The notes below the pieces were generated by a model. The model did not search any database. It had not been told where the DNA came from and was given only the letters and a program-made list of their open reading frames with translations. Source: Arenibacter sp. 6A1 (GTDB lineage Bacteria; Bacteroidota; Bacteroidia; Flavobacteriales; Flavobacteriaceae). Taken from it: a stretch of DNA of 64,000 nucleotides. The stretch lies in assembly GCF_012272855.1 (NCBI RefSeq), contig NZ_JAAXCQ010000005.1:186001-250000 (forward strand), in the 5' to 3' direction. Shown here one piece after another: positions 8,796 to 15,537 of the stretch; the first letter of the stretch is position 1; each line of letters begins with the position of its first letter. A program made the translations under genes and the position numbers.

Positions 8796-9854
8796 TTAAT
8801 CTATTGCCTTTACAACGGCCTTAGGAGCTTCTTTTTTACTGCCATCGAAGCCCGATATACCCCCAACGGTAGTATATTTCATTACATATTTCTTTTCTGG
8901 ATATATGCGTTGATAGGCACTCTGGCACATTAAAGTAGCCTCGTGAAAACCACAAAGAATAAGTTTTAATTTTCCAGGATAGGTATTCACATCCCCAATA
9001 GCATAGATTCCCGGAATATTGGTCTGGTAATCGAACGTATCGACTTTAATAGCGTTTTTCTCAATTTCCAATCCCCAATCCCCTATAGGGCCTAATTTTG
9101 GTGACAGCCCAAACAAAGGAATAAAATGGTCTACTTCCTTAATAATTTCTTCGGCATTATCCCCAGATTTCTGAATGACAACACCCTCCAGTTTTTCGGC
9201 ACCTAAGACGCTTACCACTTCGGCTGGAGTTACTAATTTTATTTTTCCTAGGTTCTTTAAATTCTGAACTTTCTCCACAGAATCCAAGGCACCTCTAAAT
9301 TCGTTTCTTCGGTGTACCAAGGTTACTTCAGACGCTATATCGGCCAAGAAAATACTCCAATCCAGGGCAGAGTCCCCTCCTCCTGCGATCAGTACTTTTT
9401 TATCGCGGTACATTTCTGGATCTTTAATAAAATACTCAATCCCCTTGTCTTCAAAGGCCTTAATATTATCGATCAATGGCTTTCTAGGCTCAAAACTACC
9501 AAGTCCACCGGCTATAGCCACTACAGGGGCATGGTGTTTTGTCCCTTTGTTCGTAGTCACAATAAAGGTACCATCGTCGAGTTTTTCTATGGTATTAGCA
9601 CGTTCCCCCAAGGTAAATCCGGGCTGAAAAGGCTTTATTTGTTCCATTAGGTTATTGACCAAATCACCTGCGAGTACTTCCGGAAACCCGGGAATATCAT
9701 AGATAGGTTTTTTGGGATAAATTTCGGAACACTGTCCTCCCGCTTGCGGCAATGCATCGATAAGATGACATTTTAACTGCAACAAACCGGCTTCAAAAAC
9801 GGTAAAAAGTCCTGTTGGACCCGCGCCTATAATAAGTATATCTGTTTTAATCAT
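8796..9854 (-). CDS. Ferredoxin--NADP+ reductase, thioredoxin-reductase-like
   Basis: 352 residues with the FAD-binding Rossmann motif GAGPTG at 10-15 and a second nucleotide-binding GGGDSALDW motif near residue 158 for NADPH. A late GIYAIGDVNTYPGK motif contacts FAD. There is no CxxC redox-active disulfide, which separates this class from true thioredoxin reductases and matches the dimeric TrxR-like FNRs of Bacillus (YumC) and green sulfur bacteria. It transfers electrons between NADPH and ferredoxin, and the adjacent downstream ferredoxin is the likely partner. Confidence 0.92.
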   Translation of the reverse strand: MIKTDILIIGAGPTGLFTVFEAGLLQLKCHLIDALPQAGGQCSEIYPKKPIYDIPGFPEVLAGDLVNNLMEQIKPFQPGFTLGERANTIEKLDDGTFIVTTNKGTKHHAPVVAIAGGLGSFEPRKPLIDNIKAFEDKGIEYFIKDPEMYRDKKVLIAGGGDSALDWSIFLADIASEVTLVHRRNEFRGALDSVEKVQNLKNLGKIKLVTPAEVVSVLGAEKLEGVVIQKSGDNAEEIIKEVDHFIPLFGLSPKLGPIGDWGLEIEKNAIKVDTFDYQTNIPGIYAIGDVNTYPGKLKLILCGFHEATLMCQSAYQRIYPEKKYVMKYTTVGGISGFDGSKKEAPKAVVKAID

Positions 9855-9868
9855 GGAAAAGTTTGCTT

Positions 9869-9908
9869 AAAAAAGAGGCTAAACTAACATGGAATCAACC
9901 TCTTTTTT
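9869..9908 (-). terminator. Hairpin terminator after nifU-like gene
   Basis: AAAAAAGAGG (9869-9878) pairs with CCTCTTTTTT (9899-9908) across a 20-nt loop. It lies just past the stop of the NifU-domain gene on the minus strand and before the reductase gene. Confidence 0.6.
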
Positions 9909-9927
9909 ATGATTTTCATCAGGTTTT

Positions 9928-10167
9928 TTAGCTAACATTTATCACCTCTTGAATTTGAGGGGCATATTTTTTAATGGTCATCTCGACGCCACTTTTTAAG
10001 GTCATCTGATTCACACTACAACCTACGCAGGCCCCTTCCAATTTCACCTTTACCGAGGTTTCATTATCGATAGAAATCAGGGAAATGTCTCCGCCGTCAC
10101 TTTGCAAAAAAGGCCTAATTTCTTCCAAAGCCTTTTCTATATTATTTCTAAGTTCAACTGCTGTCAT
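9928..10167 (-). CDS. NifU C-terminal-domain Fe-S scaffold/carrier
   Basis: 79 residues from the ATG at 10167. A TTG at 10194 would overlap the upstream mrp gene and is not used by relatives. The protein is essentially only the NifU C-terminal domain: FLQSDGGDISLISID followed by the cluster-binding CVGCS motif (Cys-x2-Cys). Such proteins (NfuA-like cores) accept or deliver Fe-S clusters. It starts 2 nt after the stop of the Mrp-type ATPase gene, so the two are almost certainly cotranscribed for Fe-S cluster delivery in the cytoplasm. Confidence 0.93.
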   Translation of the reverse strand: MTAVELRNNIEKALEEIRPFLQSDGGDISLISIDNETSVKVKLEGACVGCSVNQMTLKSGVEMTIKKYAPQIQEVINVS

Positions 10168-10169
10168 AA

Positions 10170-11312
10170 TTACTTCTTTTTTACGGCCGAACAACCCGCC
10201 ATGGTGGTTATTTTTATAGCCTCGGTTGGGGGTAAATGTTCATTTCTCCCCACTACTTCCTGAACCACTTTTTTAGTGATTTCTTCAAAGGAGTTTTCTA
10301 TTGCGGTGGCGGTCTGTAGTGCCGCAGGACGACCTACATCTCCAGCTTCGCGAATACTTTGTACCAATGGAATTTCTCCCAAAAACGGCACCTTTAAATC
10401 TTCGGCCAAATGTTTAGCACCTTCCTTGCCGAAAATGTAGTATTTATTGTTAGGCAACTCTTCTGGAGTAAAATACGCCATATTTTCTATGATTCCTAAA
10501 ACAGGAACATTGATGGAATCTTGTTGGAACATAGCAACTCCTTTACGGGCATCGGCCAAAGCTACCTCTTGCGGGGTACTTACAACCACCGCACCGGTAA
10601 TAGGAAGGGATTGCATAATACTCAAATGAATATCACCTGTTCCCGGAGGCAAGTCTAACAACATAAAGTCTAGCTCTCCCCAATGGGCATCAAAGATCAT
10701 TTGGTTAAGAGCCTTGGCAGCCATAGGACCTCTCCATATTACGGCCTGTCCTGGCTGTGTAAAGAATCCGATCGACAAAATCTTAACCCCGTAGTTCTCA
10801 ACAGGTTTCATTTTAGACTTTCCGTCTATGTTCACTGCCAATGGTTTTTCTTGGGCCACATCGAACATAATAGGCATGGAAGGACCATAAATATCGGCAT
10901 CTAACAAGCCTACTTTAAAGCCCATTTTTGCCAAGGACACCGCCAAATTAGCAGTTACGGTAGATTTCCCTACTCCTCCTTTTCCGGAGGCTACCGCAAT
11001 AATATTTTTTATGCCTGGTACCGGTTTTCCTTTAATCTCGTTCACCTTTGGCTTTGCGGCCGGGGCATCAACTTTTACGTTCACGGTAATTTTTGCCTTC
11101 TCGTACACTTCGGCATGGATTACCTTTAAAATTTCTACTTCGGTTTTCTTTCTAGCCTGTAAACTAGGGTTATTGATGGTAATATCTACCACTACCTCAT
11201 CCCCAAAAACTACAACATTTTTTACAGCGCCACTTTCTACCATATTTTGTCCCTCTCCAGGAACAGTAATGTTTTCTAAAGCTTTAAGTATTTCTTTCTT
11301 GTCTAATTTCAT
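10170..11312 (-). CDS. mrp: Mrp/ApbC-family Fe-S cluster carrier P-loop ATPase
   Basis: 380 residues. The N-terminal MIP18/DUF59 domain (residues 1-80) is followed by a deviant Walker A SGKGGVGKST at 109-118, the switch motif DADIYGPS, and LLDLPPGTGD. This is the Mrp/NBP35 family that binds and transfers [4Fe-4S] clusters. The usual family CxxC for cluster binding is not clear; only a single Cys in the C-terminal GCSAV is visible, so cluster handling may rely on other residues or on dimerisation. It leads a two-gene operon with the NifU-domain protein. Confidence 0.93.
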   Translation of the reverse strand: MKLDKKEILKALENITVPGEGQNMVESGAVKNVVVFGDEVVVDITINNPSLQARKKTEVEILKVIHAEVYEKAKITVNVKVDAPAAKPKVNEIKGKPVPGIKNIIAVASGKGGVGKSTVTANLAVSLAKMGFKVGLLDADIYGPSMPIMFDVAQEKPLAVNIDGKSKMKPVENYGVKILSIGFFTQPGQAVIWRGPMAAKALNQMIFDAHWGELDFMLLDLPPGTGDIHLSIMQSLPITGAVVVSTPQEVALADARKGVAMFQQDSINVPVLGIIENMAYFTPEELPNNKYYIFGKEGAKHLAEDLKVPFLGEIPLVQSIREAGDVGRPAALQTATAIENSFEEITKKVVQEVVGRNEHLPPTEAIKITTMAGCSAVKKK

Positions 11313-11559
11313 CCTAAACCGTTCTTATTCAGCTTTTATTAAAACTGATTCTAAATTACAAAGATAAGGCTTAGGAACGAGATTAAGAAAGGTTGGGATT
11401 GAAAACGAACATGGCAGATTAAAGTTCCTTTATGCCGGTTCATTGGAAGCATATAGCGCTACATTACAACCTACAAAGCCACTGAGCAGACCCCCCATTA
11501 TCTCCCTAAAAGCTAATAAACTTGGGCAATGGCACTTTATAAAGAATATCTTTAAAAAC

Positions 11560-11907
11560 TTACTCTAGGTGTTGGTCCAAGGCTTTGGCAGGATCCCAAA
11601 AATACTTCTCAAAATCTATTATTTGATCTTCCTTCACTATGATCCCTTCGTTTTCTAGCAGTTGCTGCATAAGATTGGTGCCGGGAAAATGATGTTTTCC
11701 GGTTAACAAGCCCAGGCGATTAACGACCCTATGGGCAGGAATATCGGGCATGCTGTGGGCGTTGTTCATAGCCCACCCTACCATTCGGGCACTTCTGGCA
11801 GCCCCCAAATATTTTGCGATGGCCCCATAAGAGGTCACCCTACCGTATGGAATTTGCCGTACCACTTGGTAGACTTTTTGAAAAAAATGTTGGTTTTCGG
11901 CCTTCAT
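11560..11907 (-). CDS. Alkyltransferase-like (ATL) DNA-binding protein
   Basis: 115 residues from the ATG at 11907. The fold is the DNA-binding half of O6-alkylguanine-DNA alkyltransferase: the recognition helix GAARSARMVGWAMNN and the active-site loop are present. The alkyl-accepting Cys of PCHR is replaced by Ala (IPAHRVVN), so it cannot repair alkylated bases directly. ATL proteins instead bind alkylguanine and hand it to nucleotide excision repair. The start overlaps the lysE stop (TGATG), placing it last in a trmB-lysE-ATL operon. An inactive paralogue of ogt is the only real alternative. Confidence 0.88.
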   Translation of the reverse strand: MKAENQHFFQKVYQVVRQIPYGRVTSYGAIAKYLGAARSARMVGWAMNNAHSMPDIPAHRVVNRLGLLTGKHHFPGTNLMQQLLENEGIIVKEDQIIDFEKYFWDPAKALDQHLE

Positions 11908-12536
11908 CAAGTATAAAAAATCCGGATCAAGGTAATGATCAGCAGCACTAACATAAGCGCACTGATGATATAATTGGAGTTTTTGGAAAACTTGCTGCTT
12001 TTGGTTTCCAGTTTATTAAAATAAACCGTGTACAAATACAGTACGGCAAAGGTCCCACATCCTGCCGCCAATACAAAGGTGGCAATATCCCTGAACTGAA
12101 ATTTTATCCAGCCCGAGGCATTCCACATGGCATTGAGGCCACTGTAATAGGGTATGGTAAGCAGGTTCACTGCAGCCAATAAGACCCCTTTAAAAAAACT
12201 GTTTTTTTTACTGACCTTTTTAGGTTTTTGGAGTCCCTTCGTTTTTTTCTTGGCCTTTACAAAAAAGTAAATGGCAAAAAAACCAAAAACGACGAGGGCT
12301 ATCTTTAACAACAGATCTATAACATGAGGATTGTTATACAAGTACTTGGATATTAATACGGCAATATAGGCCTGAACAACGATGGTACTGGATACGCCAA
12401 GGCTATATATTATTCCGTTTACCTTACCCTTTTCTACACTAATTTTCGCGGCATTCATGTTTAACAATCCCGGGGGAACAGTTGCCATAAAAGCTGCAGA
12501 AAAAGTAGCAAAGAAAAGGGTAATTAAATGCTCCAT
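11907..12536 (-). CDS. LysE-family translocator
   Basis: 209 residues with about six hydrophobic segments and the LysE/RhtB N-terminal signature FMATVPPGLLNMNAAKISVEKG, where the PPG(L/P)N turn is typical. Family members export amino acids or other small metabolites across the inner membrane; the substrate is unknown here. A basic cytoplasmic loop (KAKKKTKGLQKPKKVSKK) sits between helices three and four. It begins 3 nt after the trmB stop and overlaps the ATL start by one base, indicating translational coupling. Confidence 0.88.
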   Translation of the reverse strand: MEHLITLFFATFSAAFMATVPPGLLNMNAAKISVEKGKVNGIIYSLGVSSTIVVQAYIAVLISKYLYNNPHVIDLLLKIALVVFGFFAIYFFVKAKKKTKGLQKPKKVSKKNSFFKGVLLAAVNLLTIPYYSGLNAMWNASGWIKFQFRDIATFVLAAGCGTFAVLYLYTVYFNKLETKSSKFSKNSNYIISALMLVLLIITLIRIFYT

Positions 12537-12539
12537 ACT

Positions 12540-13211
12540 TTATGAAACTCGGAATTTAATATAGGTAATAGGCTTCCCTTTTTCCAGGTACTGTTTTTCA
12601 TAAAAGGTTTGTATTCCCAATACTTCTTTAGGACTTCCTTCGTTTTTATACACATCGTGATTGGCATAAATAACCTCCAAGCCCTTGCCATGCAATAGCC
12701 CTAGGGTATAGCCGTGCATAAATTCGCTATCGGTTTTTAAATTTACCACACCGTCTTGCTTCAAGATCAATTTGTATTTTTCCAAAAAGCTCTCGTTCGT
12801 CAATCGGTGTTTGGTACGTTTGTATTTTATTTGAGGATCTGGAAAGGTTATCCAGATTTCGGACACTTCATTTTCGGCAAACAACTCGTCTATCAACTCA
12901 ATTTGCGTCCTTAAAAAAGCGACATTATCAATACTATCTTCGATAGCACTTTTTGCCCCTCTCCAAAAACGGGCGCCTTTAATATCTACTCCGATGTAGT
13001 TTTTGCTCTTGTCCCACTTGGCCAAACCAACGGTATATTCGCCTTTACCACATCCTAATTCTAATACAATGGGGTTGTCATTACCGAAATATTCGCTCCA
13101 TTTTCCTTTTATAGAAAATTTACCCTCGGCAATCTCTTCCCTTGTTGGCTGAATTACATTTTTAAAGGTTTCGTTCTCCCTAAACCTTTTAAGTTTATTT
13201 TTACTTCCCAC
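12540..13211 (-). CDS. trmB: tRNA (guanine-N7-)-methyltransferase
   Basis: 223 residues from a GTG start at 13211, giving the usual N-terminus (M)GSKNKLKRFRENETF; the TTG further out at 13238 adds a non-conserved tail. The SAM-binding motif VLELGCGKGEY, then ITFPDPQIKYKRTKHRLT with the catalytic Asp/Lys region, identify TrmB, which makes m7G46 in the tRNA variable loop. First gene of the trmB-lysE-ATL operon. Confidence 0.95.
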   Translation of the reverse strand: MGSKNKLKRFRENETFKNVIQPTREEIAEGKFSIKGKWSEYFGNDNPIVLELGCGKGEYTVGLAKWDKSKNYIGVDIKGARFWRGAKSAIEDSIDNVAFLRTQIELIDELFAENEVSEIWITFPDPQIKYKRTKHRLTNESFLEKYKLILKQDGVVNLKTDSEFMHGYTLGLLHGKGLEVIYANHDVYKNEGSPKEVLGIQTFYEKQYLEKGKPITYIKFRVS

Positions 13212-13501
13212 GGGTAAGTTAATTTTATGAATCTGCAAAGCTAAGGAAATCTTAGGTGGTTTTTTATTTAGTTCCTATACTCTTGTCGCATATTCGCTTA
13301 GAATCTTAATTGTCCTATTAAAATTGGTCGCAATAACCCCTTATCTTCCCTAGTCCCTAGCACAAAATAGATGGAGCTATTTTAAAAAAAAACATGTTGA
13401 AGTAATCAGAAAAACCGTTTTTAATCCACCCCAAAAACTTAAGTCATGCCCTCTGGACAGCTCTAGGAAGAAACAAGGGTGAATGTATGGAATGTTGTTA
13501 G

Positions 13502-14557
13502 CTAAGACTTACTATCGGGAACTCTTTCTAGGGTGAACGAAAATTCGGAACCTATACCCTCTACACTCTCGACATAGATTTTTTCGCCATGGCCTTCTAT
13601 AATATGTTTCACTATAGAGAGTCCCAATCCAGAGCCACCTTCGGTTCTACTGCCGCTTTTATCAACTCTGTAAAAGCGCTCGAATATTCTTGACAAGTTC
13701 GCTTTAGAAATCCCTTCCCCATTATCGGTTACCCTGACGATGACTTTATTTTTAATAAGGTTCTCAACGCCAACTTCCGTGGTGCCATTTTTATGGCCGT
13801 ATTTTATTGAATTCACTAGGAGATTGGTGACTACTTGCTGAATTTTATCCTTGTCTCCCCGTACCATAATGGGCATTTCGTAGTCCATATCGAAGGACAA
13901 AGAAATGTCCTTTTTGGCCGCTTTCATTTCCAAAAGGTCGAACACGCTTTGAATCAATTCTATAATATCAAAGTTTTGCAGCTCTAAATGTAGGTCGCCC
14001 ACCTCCAATTTGGTAATCAGGTCAAGGTCCTTTACGATATAAATGAGGCGTTCTACCCCTTTATTGGCCCGTTGAAGATATTTTTTTCGTATGTTCTTGT
14101 CATCCATGGCCCCGTCCAATAAGGTTAAAATATAGCCTTGCACGGTAAATAGCGGTGTTTTTAGCTCATGGGACACATTCCCTAAGAAATCTTTTCGGTA
14201 CTCTTCCCTAATTTTAAGGGTGTCTACTTCTATTTTCTTATCCTTGGCAAACTTTTCGATCTCATTGGTCAGGGTACGCATATCGGTTGTAATGGTCCTT
14301 TCTCCTATTGGTGAAGATTGTAGAAGGGACACATCGTTGTACATGCGTTCTATTCTTTTATAAATAAATTTCTCTACCCTTTTCTGGATGATCAGCAGGG
14401 AGATTAAAAAGGAGAATAGGGCAAACACTATCCATATAAACCAATCTATATAATCTTGCAGATAAAAAAGCAGCCCTAAGAGTGCGGAGAGCACTATTGA
14501 AATTAGGCCTGCGGAACGCATGGCAAACCGATACGATTTTTTAATTCTAGTGGCCAT
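13502..14557 (-). CDS. Membrane sensor histidine kinase, PhoR-like
   Basis: 351 residues with two adjacent N-terminal membrane helices (about residues 14-55) separated by a very short loop, so there is no periplasmic sensor domain. A short linker leads to HisKA with the phospho-acceptor His130 in HELKTP, then HATPase_c with N, G1 (DNGEGIS) and G2 (GGSGLGLSIV) boxes. The missing extracytoplasmic domain fits PhoR-type kinases that read their signal through partner proteins such as the Pst system, but no pst or phoU genes are in the window. The start ATG overlaps the regulator stop (TAATG). Confidence 0.9.
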   Translation of the reverse strand: MATRIKKSYRFAMRSAGLISIVLSALLGLLFYLQDYIDWFIWIVFALFSFLISLLIIQKRVEKFIYKRIERMYNDVSLLQSSPIGERTITTDMRTLTNEIEKFAKDKKIEVDTLKIREEYRKDFLGNVSHELKTPLFTVQGYILTLLDGAMDDKNIRKKYLQRANKGVERLIYIVKDLDLITKLEVGDLHLELQNFDIIELIQSVFDLLEMKAAKKDISLSFDMDYEMPIMVRGDKDKIQQVVTNLLVNSIKYGHKNGTTEVGVENLIKNKVIVRVTDNGEGISKANLSRIFERFYRVDKSGSRTEGGSGLGLSIVKHIIEGHGEKIYVESVEGIGSEFSFTLERVPDSKS

Positions 14558-15243
14558 TATAGTACAAACTTATAGCCGACTCCTTTCACGGTTTTAAAAT
14601 TCTCGTCTCCTATTTTTTCTCTCAGTTTTCGAATATGAACATCTATGGTCCTCCCGCCAACGACTACCTCGTTGCCCCAAACTTTATCTAGAATTACTTC
14701 GCGTTTAAAGACCTTATTAGGCTTAGAGGTCAATAATGCCAATAATTCAAATTCCTTGCGCGGCAATATAATTTCCTCGCCCTGATTTATTATTTTGTAT
14801 TCTTCCCTATTGATGACAATCTCACCTACTTTAACAATATCCTCGGTTTCTGCTTGGTCTTCTTTTAACCTTCTCAACAATGATTTTACCTTGCTCACCA
14901 ATACCTTAGGTTTTATGGGTTTGGTAATATAATCATCGGCACCTGCATCAAAACCGGCCATTTGGGAATAATCTTCTCCCCTGGCGGTTAAAAAGGCAAT
15001 GATGGTATTTTCTAAACCGGGTGTTTTTCTAATAATCCCACAGGTCTCAATGCCATCCATTTCTGGCATCATAACATCTAAAATTATCAAATGCGGACTT
15101 TTCTTTTTAGCTTTTGCCACGGCTTCCAAACCATCCTTAGCGGTAAACACGTCATATCCTTCGGCAATTAAATTATAGCTAACGATCTCTAAAATGTCTG
15201 GTTCGTCATCGACCAAAAGTATTTTAATATCCTTTTTTTTCAT
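14557..15243 (-). CDS. OmpR/PhoB-family response regulator
   Basis: 228 residues: REC domain with acidic pocket VDDEPD and phospho-acceptor Asp56 (LDVMMPEMDG), then a C-terminal winged helix (about residues 130-228) ending VKGVGYKFVL. It precedes and overlaps its cognate kinase. Divergent from it, 294 bp away, is a TonB receptor whose promoter carries 11-bp-phased TAACA repeats. OmpR/PhoB proteins bind direct repeats on that spacing, so this regulator is the obvious candidate binder. Assignment as PhoP/PhoB rests on architecture and this site, not on a phosphatase or pst neighbour. Confidence 0.92.
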   Translation of the reverse strand: MKKKDIKILLVDDEPDILEIVSYNLIAEGYDVFTAKDGLEAVAKAKKKSPHLIILDVMMPEMDGIETCGIIRKTPGLENTIIAFLTARGEDYSQMAGFDAGADDYITKPIKPKVLVSKVKSLLRRLKEDQAETEDIVKVGEIVINREEYKIINQGEEIILPRKEFELLALLTSKPNKVFKREVILDKVWGNEVVVGGRTIDVHIRKLREKIGDENFKTVKGVGYKFVL

Positions 15244-15418
15244 CTTCTAATTTTTATGCTTATTCCTTGATCTTTTTTTCTAGACCATTTAATTAATAGC
15301 GTGGCACAGTCATAGTCTTGCCCCTTCTCTTAATGATTAATTAACCCCCCATTTTTCTGCTGAAAGGCATTGAATTTTCGTGTCAAAAGTAAAGATAATA
15401 CTATTATACCAAACCCCT

Positions 15419-15488
15419 TAACGATCATTTAATATCGTAACATTAAGATAACATTCTTCGAACAAATCCTTAACCCGTAGGTAACATC
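15419..15488 (+). promoter_or_regulatory. PHO-box-like array of 11-bp-phased direct repeats
   Basis: TAACATT (15438), TAACATT (15449), GAACAAA (15460), TAACCCG (15471) and TAACATC (15482) begin at exact 11-bp intervals. A second pair, TAACGAT (15419) and TAATATC (15430), is also 11 bp apart but out of phase with the first set by 8 bp. One repeat per helical turn is the geometry of OmpR/PhoB-family sites, and TTAACA-type repeats define Bacillus and cyanobacterial PHO boxes. The last repeat lies about 25 bp before a poor -7 box (GTTCTTTG at 15507-15514) where a -33 box would be, as expected for an activated promoter. Confidence 0.7.
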
Positions 15489-15537
15489 GCTTTTACAGTG
15501 CCCTACGTTCTTTGCACAAAATCTAAAACCAGATTTA

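Noticed and set aside
11370-11568. Open frame of about 65 codons between mrp and the ATL gene
   Set aside because: No acceptable start codon near its beginning and no recognisable protein; probably chance.
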